A stretch of 62,703 nt of DNA from Streptomyces roseus (lineage in GTDB: Bacteria > Actinomycetota > Actinomycetes > Streptomycetales > Streptomycetaceae), in NCBI RefSeq assembly GCF_001044425.1, contig NZ_LFML01000068.1, positions 53,756 through 116,458 of the forward strand, read 5' to 3'. This document shows positions 47,322-56,540 of the stretch, in pieces. The position numbers and the translations under genes were made by a program. The stretch's first letter is position 1. Every line of letters starts with the position of its first letter. The notes beneath the pieces were generated by a model. That model was not told where the DNA came from. It made no database searches and worked only from the letters and a program-made list of their open reading frames with translations.

Positions 47322-47365
47322 CCGGTGCTCTTCACTCCATCACCTGTTGGAGTGAAGAGCACCGG
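47322..47365 (+). terminator. terminator of parE
   Basis: Perfect 18-bp stem CCGGTGCTCTTCACTCCA / TGGAGTGAAGAGCACCGG with an 8-base loop, 28 bases after the parE stop. It is unusually A/T-rich in the stem for this genome and could also act as an attenuator of the next gene. Confidence 0.85.
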
Positions 47366-47443
47366 GACACCAGTCCGGAAAACGTCCATACCGCACATCC
47401 TTGTGAGCACGCGGCCAATGCGGCAGCGGACAAGGAGAGTTCG

Positions 47444-47947
47444 GTGGACAAGCACGAAGGTCCCGATGCCGGAACGATCCGGCTCGACGACCCCTGGTAC
47501 GACGCGCTCGCCGTCGGCTGGGGGGAGGGCGAGGGCGGGGAGCCGCCGCCCCCGCGACCGGCCGCCGGTGGCCGGGCCGCGCCCGGGGCGTCCGACATCT
47601 ACCTCGAAGTGCAGCGCAGCGCCGCCTTCCAGGAGGTCCGCAGCCGCTACCGCGGATTCGTCGTCCCCGCGACCGCCGGATTCCTCCTCTGGTACGTCGC
47701 CTATGTGGTCGCCGCGACCACGGCCCCCGGCATCATGGCCCGGCCCGTGTTCGGAGCCGTCAACGTGGCCCTGCTGGCCGGCCTCGGCCAGTTCCTCAGC
47801 ACCTTCCTGCTGACCTGGGCGTACTCCCGGCACGCGCGGCTGCGCCGGGACCGGGCCGCGCTCGACCTGCGCTGGACGGTCTTCGAGCAGGAACGCGACC
47901 AGGAGCGGAACCGGAACCGGAACCAGAGCCGGGGGACCGGCCGGTGA
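47444..47947 (+). CDS. DUF485 small membrane protein (symporter partner)
   Basis: 167 residues. The N-terminal ~60 residues are acidic and soluble. Then two transmembrane helices: FVVPATAGFLLWYVAYVVAAT and VFGAVNVALLAGLGQFLSTFLLTWAYSRHAR. This is the DUF485 family, which pairs with acetate-type sodium symporters (YjcH-ActP). A Glu/Arg/Asn-rich coiled tail (VFEQERDQERNRNRNQSRG) follows. GTG start at 47444 with AAGGAGAG upstream. Its last codons overlap the next gene's start (GTGA), indicating translational coupling. Confidence 0.85.
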   Translation: MDKHEGPDAGTIRLDDPWYDALAVGWGEGEGGEPPPPRPAAGGRAAPGASDIYLEVQRSAAFQEVRSRYRGFVVPATAGFLLWYVAYVVAATTAPGIMARPVFGAVNVALLAGLGQFLSTFLLTWAYSRHARLRRDRAALDLRWTVFEQERDQERNRNRNQSRGTGR

Positions 47948-49536
47948 CCACAGAACACCAGACGCTCGCCCTGATCCTGTTCAGCCTCTTCATCGCGGTC
48001 ACCCTGGGCATCACCACCTGGGTCAGCCGCAACCGGCACGGCTCGGCCGAGGAGTTCTACGTCGGCGGGAGGCTTTTCTCCCCCATGGAGAACGGATTCG
48101 CCATCGCCGGCGACTACATGTCCGCCGCCTCCTTCCTCGGCATCTCCGGCCTGATCGCCCTCTTCGGCTACGACGGGCTGCTGTACTCGGTGGGCTTCCT
48201 CGTCGCCTGGCTCGTCGTGCTCTTCCTCGTCGCCGAACTGGTCCGCAACTGCGGGCGCTTCACCCTCGCCGACGTGGTCGCGGCCCGGATGAGCGAGCGG
48301 CCGGTACGGATCGCCGCCGGCGCCTCCTCCGTCACCGTCTCGGTGCTGTACCTCGTCGCGCAGATGGTGGGCGCGGGCAGCCTCGTCGGCCTGCTGCTCG
48401 GCGATTCGGGCACCGCCGCCCGCACGCTGACCGTGATCGGGGTCGGCGCGCTCATGGTGGTCTACGTGTCCTTCGGCGGCATGCGGGCCACCACCTGGAT
48501 CCAGATCGTGAAGGCCGTGCTGCTCATGGGCGGGGCCGTCACCCTCACCGTGCTCGTCCTGCTGCGCTTCCACGGGGACTTCGACCAGCTGCTCACCAGC
48601 GCCGCCGAGCGCAGCGGGCACGGGCGCCGGTTCCTGAGCCCGGGGCTCAAGTACGGGGCCGACTGGACCTCTCGCTTCGACTTCATGAGCCTCGGTCTGG
48701 CCCTGGTCCTCGGGACGGCCGGGCTGCCGCACATCCTGTCGCGCTTCTACACGGTCCCCACGGCGCGGGCGGCCCGCAGGTCGGTGGTCTGGGCGATCGC
48801 GCTGATCGGCGGCTTCTACCTGATGACCATCGTGCTGGGGTTCGGGGCGGCCGCTCTGGTGGGACCGGACGAGGTGCGGGCCTCCAACGCCTCGGGGAAC
48901 ACGGCGGTTCCGCTGCTCGCGGCCTTCCTGGGCGGCGGGGCCGGGACGACCGGGGGAGCGGTGCTGTTCGCGTTCGTCGCGGCGATCGCCTTCGCCACGA
49001 TCCTGGCCGTGGTCGCCGGGATCACGCTGGCCTCCTCGGCCTCGGTGGCGCACGACCTGTACGCCTCGCTCAAGCGCCGCCATGCGCGCCAGCGCAGCGA
49101 GGTCGCCGTGGCCAGGGTCGCGGCCGTCGGCATCGGGGCGGTGGCGATCGCCCTGGGGCTGCTCGCCCAGGACCTGAACGTGGCGTTCCTGGTGGGGCTG
49201 GCCTTCGCGGTGGCGGCCTCGGCCAACCTGCCGGTGCTGCTGTACTCGCTGTTCTGGAGGGGTTTCACGACGCGGGGCGCGGTCTGGTCGGTGTACGGCG
49301 GGCTCGTTCCGGCGGTCGTGCTGGTCGTCCTGTCGCCGGTGGTCTCCGGCAGCCCGGAATCCCTCTTCCCGGGTGTGAGCTTCCAGTTCTTCCCGCTGCA
49401 GAACCCCGGTCTGGTCTCGATCCCGCTGGGCTTCCTGGCGGGCTGGCTGGGCACCGTGACCTCGGCCGAGGAGCCGGGCGAGGCGAAGTACGCGGAGACG
49501 GAGGTCCGTTCGCTGACCGGAGCAGGGGCGGTCTGA
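47944..49536 (+). CDS. solute:sodium symporter, ActP (acetate permease) type
   Basis: 530 residues with ~13 transmembrane helices. Family marks: EEFYVGGRLFSPMENGFAIAGDYMSAASFLGISG, FTLADVVAARMSERPVRIAAG, LYLVAQMVGAGSLVGLLLG and VLGTAGLPHILSRFYTVPTARAARRSVVWAI. Takes up small monocarboxylates such as acetate with sodium; the substrate is not certain from sequence. Forms an operon with the DUF485 gene (4-base overlap). The convergent CitA/CitB-like system 33 bases downstream may sense a related carboxylate and control it. Confidence 0.9.
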   Translation: MTTEHQTLALILFSLFIAVTLGITTWVSRNRHGSAEEFYVGGRLFSPMENGFAIAGDYMSAASFLGISGLIALFGYDGLLYSVGFLVAWLVVLFLVAELVRNCGRFTLADVVAARMSERPVRIAAGASSVTVSVLYLVAQMVGAGSLVGLLLGDSGTAARTLTVIGVGALMVVYVSFGGMRATTWIQIVKAVLLMGGAVTLTVLVLLRFHGDFDQLLTSAAERSGHGRRFLSPGLKYGADWTSRFDFMSLGLALVLGTAGLPHILSRFYTVPTARAARRSVVWAIALIGGFYLMTIVLGFGAAALVGPDEVRASNASGNTAVPLLAAFLGGGAGTTGGAVLFAFVAAIAFATILAVVAGITLASSASVAHDLYASLKRRHARQRSEVAVARVAAVGIGAVAIALGLLAQDLNVAFLVGLAFAVAASANLPVLLYSLFWRGFTTRGAVWSVYGGLVPAVVLVVLSPVVSGSPESLFPGVSFQFFPLQNPGLVSIPLGFLAGWLGTVTSAEEPGEAKYAETEVRSLTGAGAV

Positions 49537-49540
49537 GCAC

Positions 49541-49592
49541 GGCTCCCGTTCCGGCGCCGCATGACGCGATCACGCGCCCTCGGACGGGAGCC
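49541..49592. terminator. long imperfect hairpin between convergent symporter and response-regulator genes
   Basis: Outer arms GGCTCCCGT (49541-49549) and ACGGGAGCC (49584-49592) are perfect; inner parts CGGCGC / GCGCC pair partly. The right arm lies inside the 3' end of the response-regulator gene. Confidence 0.5.
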
Positions 49593-50295
49593 AGGAGTAG
49601 CGGTGTTCCGGCCGGCCCGTCTCGCCGTAGCGGAGGGCCAGGCTGACCCGGCCGGTGCGCTCCAGGAGTTTGAGGTAACGCTGGGCGGTCTGGCGGCTGA
49701 TGCCGGCGCGCTCGGCGATCCGCTGGGTGGAGAGCGGGCCCTCGGCGGAGCGCAGGACCTGGCGGACCAACTCGGCTGTGGTGGCGGAGTGGCCCTTGGG
49801 CAGCTCGTTCGGGGAGCCGGCGGCGGCGAGCGCGCCGAAGATCCGGTCCACCTCGTCCTGTTCGGCCTCGCCGCCCGTCTCCAGGGTGCGTCGCAGGGCC
49901 CCGTACGCCTCCAGGCGGGTGCGCAGGCCCGCGAAGGTGAACGGCTTGACCAGGTACTGGAGGGCGCCGAGGCGCATGGCGTTCTGGACGGTGGCCAGGT
50001 CGCGGGCGGCCGTGACCATGATCACGTCGGTGCGGTGGCCGAGCTGGCGCAACCGGCGGACGAGGTCCAGGCCGTTCTCGTCCGGGAGGTAGTGGTCGAG
50101 GAGGATCAGGTCCACGGGGTGGGCGTCGAGACGGGCCAGCGCCTCGGCCGCCGAATGGGCCTGGGCGACGACGCGGAAGCCGGGAACCTTGGCCACGTAC
50201 GCCGCGTTGATCCGGGTAACACGCATGTCGTCGTCGACGACCAATACGTGCATGTCGTGGCTGTCACGGATTCCGTGGTTCGGGGTTCCGGTCAT
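49570..50295 (-). CDS. response regulator of the CitB/DpiA family
   Basis: 241 residues. The receiver domain HVLVVDDDMRVTRINAAYVAKVPGFRVVAQAHSAAEAL has acidic pocket DDD and phospho-acceptor Asp in LILLDHYLPDENGLDLV; the Thr and Lys sites are VMVTAARD and YLVKPFTF. The C-terminal HTH is PLSTQRIAERAGISRQTAQRYLKLLERTGRVSLALRYGETGRPEHRYSW, typical of regulators of citrate/malate uptake. The start ATG (50295) overlaps the kinase stop (ATGA), so the two are coupled. It presumably controls a carboxylate transporter; the neighbouring symporter is the closest candidate. Confidence 0.9.
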   Translation of the reverse strand: MTGTPNHGIRDSHDMHVLVVDDDMRVTRINAAYVAKVPGFRVVAQAHSAAEALARLDAHPVDLILLDHYLPDENGLDLVRRLRQLGHRTDVIMVTAARDLATVQNAMRLGALQYLVKPFTFAGLRTRLEAYGALRRTLETGGEAEQDEVDRIFGALAAAGSPNELPKGHSATTAELVRQVLRSAEGPLSTQRIAERAGISRQTAQRYLKLLERTGRVSLALRYGETGRPEHRYSWLPSEGA

Positions 50296-51908
50296 CGCAG
50301 GGCCTCCGGGAGCACGACGGAGAACTCCGCCCCTCCGTCCGCTGTCTCGCCGGCCCGGGCCGTGCCGCCCTGGCGCTCCGCGAGGCGGCGTACGAGCGCG
50401 AGACCGAGCCCGCGCTCGCGGTGGGCCTTGGGCTGCTTGGTGGACCAGCCCTCGGTGAAGATCTCCTCGCGGCGGGCGGCAGGGATGCCGGGGCCGCTGT
50501 CGCGCACCCGCAGGATCGCCGTACGGCCTTCGGCGTGCAGCTCGACCTCGACCAGGGGTGCCGCGGAGCCGGCCGCCGCGTCCAGGGCGTTGTCCACCAG
50601 GTTGCCCGTGATGGTGACCAGCCCGCCCGGGTCGACGAGGCCGTCGGGCAGGAAGGTGGCGTCGGCGAGCCGCAGCGGGACGCCGCGTTCGGCCGCGACG
50701 GTCGCCTTGCCCACCAGGAGGGCGGCCAGCAGCGGATCGTGGACCTTCTCGGTGACCTGTTCGGCGGTGCTGCGCTGCACTCCGACGACCTCGGTGACGA
50801 ACTCCATCGCCTCCTCGTGCAGGCCCAGCTCCAGCAGGCCGAGGAGGGTGTGGAGGCGGTTGGCGTGTTCGTGGTCCTGCGCGCGCAGGGCGTCGATCAG
50901 GCCCTTGGTGGAGTCGAGTTCGCGGCCGAGGTGTTCCAGCTCGGTGCGGTCGCGCAGGGTGGCGACGGCGCCGCCGTCCTCGGTGGGCATCCGGTTGGCG
51001 ACCAGTACCCGGGGGCCCTGGACGGTCAGCAGGTCGCGGCCGGTGACGCGGCCGGCGAGTACGTCCGTGGTGCGGCCTGCGCCCAGTACGTCGTCCAGCG
51101 GGCGCCCGGCGACGGTGGCGGCCGCGTCGGGGGCGAGGCCCAGCAGCCGGGCGGCCTCGTCGTTGACCAGCCGGACCCGGCCGTCGCCGTCGAGGGCGAT
51201 CACGCCCTCGCGGATGGAGTGCAGCATCGCCTCGCGCTCGGCGAGGAGCCCGGCGATGTCGGAGAAGGCCAGATCGCGTGTCTGGCGCTGGATACGGCGG
51301 GAGAGCAGGTAGGCGGCGAGCGCGCCGGCCGCGAGGGCTCCGCCCGCGTAGGCGAGCAGACCCGGGATGGCGCTGAGCAGCCGGTCGTGGACGCTGTCGT
51401 AGGCGATGCCGACGGAGACGGCGCCGACGATCTCCCCGTCGGCGGCGATGAGCGGGACCTTGCCGCGGGCGGAGCGGCCCAATGTGCCCTCGTCGATCTC
51501 CATCACCTCGCGGCCCGCCAGGACGTCGCTCGGGTCGGTGGAGACGTGCAGTCCGATCCGGTCGGCGCCGGGGTGCGAGCGCCGGATGCCGTCCAGGTCC
51601 ATGACCACCACGTACTCGGCGCCCGTGGCGCGGCGGATCCGCTCGGCCGCGACCTGGACCGGGCTGTCGGCGCTCGGCCCGGAATCGAGGAGGTCGGCGG
51701 CCAGGGACGGGTCCGCCGCCGCGCTCTGGGCGATGGCCAAGGCGCGCCGCATGGCCTGGTCGTCGAGCTGCGCGCCGAGCGGGGCCAGGAAGAGCCCGGT
51801 GGCCAGCACGACGACCCCGGCGGCGATGGCCAGCTGGGTGAGCAGGATCTGCGAGACGGCCCGTCTGGGCAGCCCGAGGCGCCGAGCGCTCATGTGGAGG
51901 AACCGCAT
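50292..51908 (-). CDS. sensor histidine kinase of the CitA/DcuS family
   Basis: 538 residues from ATG 51908 (MRFLHMSARR...); ATG 51893 is an alternative. TM1 is QILLTQLAIAAGVVVLATGLFLAPLG. An extracytoplasmic PAS/sCache sensor (ERIRRATGAEYVVVMDLDGIRRSHPGADRIG) follows, then TM2 LLAYAGGALAAGALAAYLLS. A cytoplasmic PAS (LLHSIREGVIALDGDGRVRLVNDEAARLLG) comes next. The phosphorylated His is in LRAQDHEHANRLHTLLGLLELG. N-box GNLVDNALDAA and G-box DSGPGIPAARREEIFTEGWSTK complete the kinase. The 215-base region upstream is shared with the GH87 gene and carries TTGCG dyads. Confidence 0.9.
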   Translation of the reverse strand: MRFLHMSARRLGLPRRAVSQILLTQLAIAAGVVVLATGLFLAPLGAQLDDQAMRRALAIAQSAAADPSLAADLLDSGPSADSPVQVAAERIRRATGAEYVVVMDLDGIRRSHPGADRIGLHVSTDPSDVLAGREVMEIDEGTLGRSARGKVPLIAADGEIVGAVSVGIAYDSVHDRLLSAIPGLLAYAGGALAAGALAAYLLSRRIQRQTRDLAFSDIAGLLAEREAMLHSIREGVIALDGDGRVRLVNDEAARLLGLAPDAAATVAGRPLDDVLGAGRTTDVLAGRVTGRDLLTVQGPRVLVANRMPTEDGGAVATLRDRTELEHLGRELDSTKGLIDALRAQDHEHANRLHTLLGLLELGLHEEAMEFVTEVVGVQRSTAEQVTEKVHDPLLAALLVGKATVAAERGVPLRLADATFLPDGLVDPGGLVTITGNLVDNALDAAAGSAAPLVEVELHAEGRTAILRVRDSGPGIPAARREEIFTEGWSTKQPKAHRERGLGLALVRRLAERQGGTARAGETADGGAEFSVVLPEALR

Positions 51909-51956
51909 GACCAGCAACGGTAGGTCGCCTCCGGCCGAAGCGGAATTTCCCATGTG

Positions 51957-51975
51957 CACGCAAATGGCTTGCGTG
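51957..51975. promoter_or_regulatory. dyad CACGCAA-N5-TTGCGTG in the kinase/GH87 intergenic region
   Basis: Perfect 7-bp arms with a 5-base spacer. It is one of several TTGCG-containing elements in the 51.9-57.7 kb segment and lies 49 bases upstream of the kinase start and 148 bases upstream of the GH87 start. Confidence 0.6.
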
Positions 51976-51987
51976 ATTTGCGTCCAG

Positions 51988-51997
51988 CTTGCGCAAG
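51988..51997. promoter_or_regulatory. LacI-type operator candidate CTTGCGCAAG upstream of GH87 gene
   Basis: A perfect 10-bp palindrome with central CG, the pattern expected for LacI-family operators. Related elements precede the LacI gene and the transporter operon. Confidence 0.6.
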
Positions 51998-52123
51998 TGA
52001 TGACGGCATAAAAGTGCGGTCAGAGCGGTGGACGACTCGGCAAAGCTCTGCAACTCTCGCACAGCACGACGCAAATTCCTGTCTCACCTGGTTCAGAAAA
52101 ATCATGCCGAGGAACGAGGACAT

Positions 52124-55100
52124 ATGAGAAGGCTCCACTGGAGAGGACGGGCGCTGGCCGCCCTGACCGCCACGGCCCTGCTGACACTGGGATGGCCGGC
52201 CCTGACCGCCGAAGCCGCCGGCGGCCCGGCCATCGCCGCGGGTCGCCCCGCCGCGGCGAGCAGCAGCAGCGGCGCCTACACGGCCGCCAACGCCACCGAC
52301 GGCGACCAGTCCACGTATTGGGAGAGCATGGCCTGGGAGGGCGCCGGAGGCGCCGTCCCGCAATGGGTGCAGACCGATCTCGGCGTCACCACCCGCGTCG
52401 ACCAAGTGGTGCTCAAGCTGCCCGCGGCCTGGGAGAGCCGCAATGAGACCCTGTCCGTCCAGGGCAGCGCCGACGGCACCGCCTTCACCACCCTGGTGAG
52501 CTCGGCGACGTACACCTTCGGCCAGGGCAGCGGGAACACCGTCACCATCACCTTCCCGGCCTCCCAGACCCGGTACGTCCGGATCGAGGTCACGGCGAAC
52601 ACCGGCTGGCAGGCCGCCCAGCTCTCCGAGCTGGAGGTGCGCGCCGCCGGTGAGTCTTCGGCCAACCTGGCCCTCGGCAAGACCCTGACCGCCAGCAGCA
52701 GCACCCAGACCTACCTCCCGCCCAACGCCAACGACGGCAGCCCGGCCAGCTACTGGGAGAGCGCCAACAACGCCCTGCCCCAATGGCTCCAGGCCGACCT
52801 CGGCGCCTCCGTCCGCGTGGACCGCGTGGTGCTGCGCCTGCCCGGCGGCTGGGGAGCCCGCACCCAGACCCTGAAGCTCCAGGGCAGCGCCAACGGCACC
52901 GATTTCACCGACCTGACCGCCTCCAAGGCGTACGCCTTCGACCCGGCGAGCGCCAACACGGTGACCATCCCCTTCGACGCCACCACCACCCGCCACCTGC
53001 GGGTCCTCATCTCGGCCAACTCCGTACAGCCCGGCGGACAGATATCCGAGCTGGAGATCTACGGCCCGCGCACGGGCGACACCCAGCCCCCGACGGCCCC
53101 CGCCGAACTCGCCTACACCGAGCCCGCCACCGGCCAGATCAGGCTCACCTGGAAGGCCGCCACCGACGACACCGCCGTCACCGGCTACGACGTGTACGCG
53201 AACAACCAGCTGCGCACCAGCGTGGCCGGCGACGTCACCACCTACACCGACACCCAGCCCACCGGTACGAGCGTCACCTACCGGGTCCGGGCCAGGGACG
53301 CCGCCGGCAACCAGTCGCCCGACAGCAACAGCGTGACCCGGGCCGCGGACACCGGGGACACCCAGGCACCCACCGCCCCCGCCGCCCTGACCCTCACCCA
53401 GCCGGCCGCCGACCAGGTCAAGCTGGCCTGGCAGGCCTCCACCGACAACGTCGGCGTCACCGGCTACGAGGTGTACGCGAACAACGTGCTGCGCACGACG
53501 GTCGCCGGCAGCGCCACCACGTACACCGACACCCAGCCGGCCGACGCCACCGTCAGCTACTTCGTCCGGGCCAAGGACGCGGCGGGCAACCGTTCCGGCG
53601 ACAGCAACACCGTGACCCGCAACGGCACCGGAGGCGGCGGGTCCAACCTGGCCGTCGGCAAGCCGATCACCGCGTCCTCCGTGATCCACACCTTCGTCGC
53701 GGAGAACGCCAACGACAACAGCACCTCCACCTACTGGGAGAGCGCGGCCGGGGCCTACCCCAGCACCCTCACGGTCAAGCTCGGCGCCAACGCCGACGTC
53801 GACCGCCTGGTCCTCAAGCTCAACCCGGACAGCAGCTGGGGCGCACGCACCCAGAACATCCAGGTCCTCGGCCGGGAGCAGAGCGCCCCGGGCGCCACGA
53901 ACCTGGTCGCGGCCAAGGACTACGTGTTCGACCCGGCGTCCGGCGCCAACACCGTCACCGTCCCGCTGCACGCCCGCGTCGCGGACGTGCAGCTCCGCTT
54001 CACCGCCAACACCGGCGCCACGGGCGGCCAGATCGCCGAGTTCCAGGTCATCGGCGTCCCCGCGCCCAACCCCGACCTTCAGGTCACGGGCCTGAGCGCG
54101 GCCCCCGCGGCACCGGTCGAATCGGACTCCGTCACGCTGTCCGCCACCGTCCGCAACAGCGGCCCGGCCCCGGCCGCCGCCACCACCGTCACCTTCAAGC
54201 TCGGCGGCAGCCCGGTGGGCACGGCGAACGTACCCGCTCTCGCCGCCGGGGCCACGGCCACCGTCACCGCCGGCATCGGCGCGCGCGACGCCGGCACCTA
54301 CCCGCTGAGCGCGGTCGTCGACGAGGCGAACACGGTCATCGAGCAGAACGACAGCAACAACACCTTCACCGGCTCCCCCCTGGTCGTCCGCCCGGTCGAC
54401 AGCTCCGACCTGGTGGCCTCCGCGGTGAGCTGGTCACCGAGCGCCCCGTCCGCGGGTCAGCCCGTCGCCTTCACCGTCACCGTCCGCAACCAGGGCACCA
54501 TCGCGGCCGCCTCCGGCGCGCACGCGATCACCCTCACCCTCCAGGACGCGTCGGGCTCAGCAGTCCGTACGCTCACGGGGTCCTTCAGCGGGGCCCTGGC
54601 CCCCGGCGCCTCGACCGCCCCGATCGCGCTCGGCAGCTGGCCGGCCGCCAACGGCAAGTACACGCTCAAGGCGGTGCTCGCCGACGACGCCAACGAACTC
54701 CCGCTCAAGCGCGCGAACAACACCTCCACCAAACCCCTCTTCGTCGGCCGCGGGGCGAACATGCCCTTCGACATGTACGAGGCGGAGGACGCCGCGGTCG
54801 GCGGCGGAGCCACCGTCGTCGGCCCCAACCGCACCATCGGCGACATCGCGGGCGAGGCCTCCGGCCGCAAGGCCGTCCGTCTCGACGCGACGGGCGAGTA
54901 CGTCGAGTTCACCACCCGGGCCGCCACCAACACCCTGGTCACCCGCTTCTCCATCCCGGATGCCCCGGGCGGCGGCGGCATCGACTCCACCATCGACGTC
55001 TACGTCAACGGCACCTTCAAGAAGGCCCTGCCGCTGACCTCGAAGTACGCCTGGCTGTACGGGGCCGAGGCCGCCCCGGGCAACTCCCCGGGCTCCGGAG

Positions 55101-56428
55101 CCCCGCGGCACATCTACGACGAGGCCAACCTGCTGCTGGGCGAGACCGTCCCGGCGGGCAGCAGGATCCGCCTCCAGAAGGACGCGGCCAACACCACCAG
55201 CTACGCGATCGACTTCGTCAGCCTGGAGCAGGCCGCCGTCACGCCGAACCCGGACCCGGCGACGTACACCGTGCCCGCCGGCTTCACCCACCAGGACGTG
55301 CAGAACGCCCTGGACAAGGTCCGCATGGACACCACCGGCAAGCTGGTCGGCGTCTACCTGCCGCCGGGCGACTACGAGACGGCCGCCAAGTTCCAGGTGT
55401 ACGGCAAGGCGGTCCAGGTACTCGGCGCCGGACCCTGGTTCACCCGCTTCCACGCCCCGGCCGGACAGGACAACACCGACAACGGCTGGCGTGCGGAAGC
55501 CAGCGCGAAGGGCTCGTCCTTCGCGGGATTCGCCTCCTTCGGCAACTACACCTCGCGCATCGACGGCCCCGGCAAGGTGTTCGACTTCTCCAACGTCACC
55601 GACATCACCATCGACAACGTCTGGAACGAGCACACGGTGTGCCTCTACTGGGGCGCCAACACCGACCGCATCACGATCAAGAACACCCGGATCCGCGACA
55701 CGTTCGCCGACGGCATCAACATGACGAACGGCAGCACGGACAACCTCGTGTCCAACAACGAGGCACGGTCCACGGGCGACGACAGCTTCGCCCTGTTCTC
55801 CGCGATCGACGCGGGCGGCGCGGACATGAAGAACAACCTGTACGAGAACCTGACCACGATCCTGACCTGGCGCGCGGCCGGAGTGGCCGTCTACGGCGGC
55901 TACAACAACACCTTCCGCAACATCCACATCGCCGACACCCTCGTCTACTCGGGCGTCACCGTCAGCTCGCTGGACTTCGGGTACCCGATGAACGGCTTCG
56001 GCACCGATCCGACGACCTTCGAGAACGTCTCGATCGTCCGCTCCGGCGGCCATTTCTGGGGCGCGCAGACCTTCCCCGGGATCTGGCTGTTCTCGGCCTC
56101 GAAGGTGTTCCAGGGCATCAGGATCAACAACGTCGACATCGTCGATCCCACGTACAGCGGCATCATGTTCCAGACGCAGTACATCGGCGGCCGGCCGGTC
56201 AACCCGATCAAGGACACCATCCTGAAGGACATCACCATCACCGGGGCGAAGAAGAGCGGCGACGCCTTCGACGCCAAGTCCGGTTTCGGACTCTGGGCGA
56301 ACGAGATGCCCGAGGACGGGCAGGGCCCGGCGGTCGGTGAGGTCACCATCCACAACCTGAAGACGAGCGACAACGCCGTGGACGTACGGAACACGACCTC
56401 GACGTTCAGGATCAACCAACAGCCGTAG
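52124..56428 (+). CDS. secreted multidomain GH87 alpha-1,3-glucanase (mycodextranase type)
   Basis: 1434 residues. Signal peptide 1-33 (ALAALTATALLTLGWPALTAEA). Modules in order: discoidin/F5/8C-like (~35-175), second copy (~178-315), two fibronectin type III (~319-506, each starting QPPTAP/QAPTAP), a third discoidin-like (~508-650), two CARDB-type domains (~650-875), and a CBM35-like domain from 880 (MPFDMYEAEDAAVGG). The catalytic parallel beta-helix covers ~1045-1434. In it, D1196 (ADGINM), D1219 and D1220 (STGDDSFALF) reproduce the D/+23/+24 spacing of the catalytic Asp triad described for GH87 alpha-1,3-glucanases. Expected to cut alpha-1,3-glucan outside the cell. GAGGA lies before ATG 52124. 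Confidence 0.88.
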   Translation: MRRLHWRGRALAALTATALLTLGWPALTAEAAGGPAIAAGRPAAASSSSGAYTAANATDGDQSTYWESMAWEGAGGAVPQWVQTDLGVTTRVDQVVLKLPAAWESRNETLSVQGSADGTAFTTLVSSATYTFGQGSGNTVTITFPASQTRYVRIEVTANTGWQAAQLSELEVRAAGESSANLALGKTLTASSSTQTYLPPNANDGSPASYWESANNALPQWLQADLGASVRVDRVVLRLPGGWGARTQTLKLQGSANGTDFTDLTASKAYAFDPASANTVTIPFDATTTRHLRVLISANSVQPGGQISELEIYGPRTGDTQPPTAPAELAYTEPATGQIRLTWKAATDDTAVTGYDVYANNQLRTSVAGDVTTYTDTQPTGTSVTYRVRARDAAGNQSPDSNSVTRAADTGDTQAPTAPAALTLTQPAADQVKLAWQASTDNVGVTGYEVYANNVLRTTVAGSATTYTDTQPADATVSYFVRAKDAAGNRSGDSNTVTRNGTGGGGSNLAVGKPITASSVIHTFVAENANDNSTSTYWESAAGAYPSTLTVKLGANADVDRLVLKLNPDSSWGARTQNIQVLGREQSAPGATNLVAAKDYVFDPASGANTVTVPLHARVADVQLRFTANTGATGGQIAEFQVIGVPAPNPDLQVTGLSAAPAAPVESDSVTLSATVRNSGPAPAAATTVTFKLGGSPVGTANVPALAAGATATVTAGIGARDAGTYPLSAVVDEANTVIEQNDSNNTFTGSPLVVRPVDSSDLVASAVSWSPSAPSAGQPVAFTVTVRNQGTIAAASGAHAITLTLQDASGSAVRTLTGSFSGALAPGASTAPIALGSWPAANGKYTLKAVLADDANELPLKRANNTSTKPLFVGRGANMPFDMYEAEDAAVGGGATVVGPNRTIGDIAGEASGRKAVRLDATGEYVEFTTRAATNTLVTRFSIPDAPGGGGIDSTIDVYVNGTFKKALPLTSKYAWLYGAEAAPGNSPGSGAPRHIYDEANLLLGETVPAGSRIRLQKDAANTTSYAIDFVSLEQAAVTPNPDPATYTVPAGFTHQDVQNALDKVRMDTTGKLVGVYLPPGDYETAAKFQVYGKAVQVLGAGPWFTRFHAPAGQDNTDNGWRAEASAKGSSFAGFASFGNYTSRIDGPGKVFDFSNVTDITIDNVWNEHTVCLYWGANTDRITIKNTRIRDTFADGINMTNGSTDNLVSNNEARSTGDDSFALFSAIDAGGADMKNNLYENLTTILTWRAAGVAVYGGYNNTFRNIHIADTLVYSGVTVSSLDFGYPMNGFGTDPTTFENVSIVRSGGHFWGAQTFPGIWLFSASKVFQGIRINNVDIVDPTYSGIMFQTQYIGGRPVNPIKDTILKDITITGAKKSGDAFDAKSGFGLWANEMPEDGQGPAVGEVTIHNLKTSDNAVDVRNTTSTFRINQQP

Positions 56429-56460
56429 CCCCGGAGGGCGCGAAGGAGTGATGGCGGGTG

Positions 56461-56497
56461 GTGGGGCGGCTCGGGGGTGACCTCGGGGCCGCCCCAC
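56461..56497 (+). terminator. terminator of the GH87 gene
   Basis: Perfect 10-bp arms GTGGGGCGGC / GCCGCCCCAC with a 17-base loop, 32 bases after the stop codon. Confidence 0.7.
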
Positions 56498-56503
56498 CGC
56501 TCC

Positions 56504-56538
56504 GCAAGCGACTTGCATTTCTTGCGCTAGTCTTGCGC
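56504..56538. promoter_or_regulatory. TTGCG operator cluster over the LacI-family gene promoter
   Basis: GCAAG-N3-CTTGC at 56504-56516, then CTTGCGC at 56521-56527 repeated exactly at 56532-56538 (11 bases apart, one turn). The -10 candidate TAGTCT is embedded between the direct repeats. Together they suggest autoregulation. Confidence 0.6.
56528..56533 (+). promoter_or_regulatory. -10 element of a leaderless LacI-family gene
   Basis: TAGTCT, seven bases before ATG 56541; no ribosome binding site is present. Confidence 0.5.
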
Positions 56539-56540
56539 GC

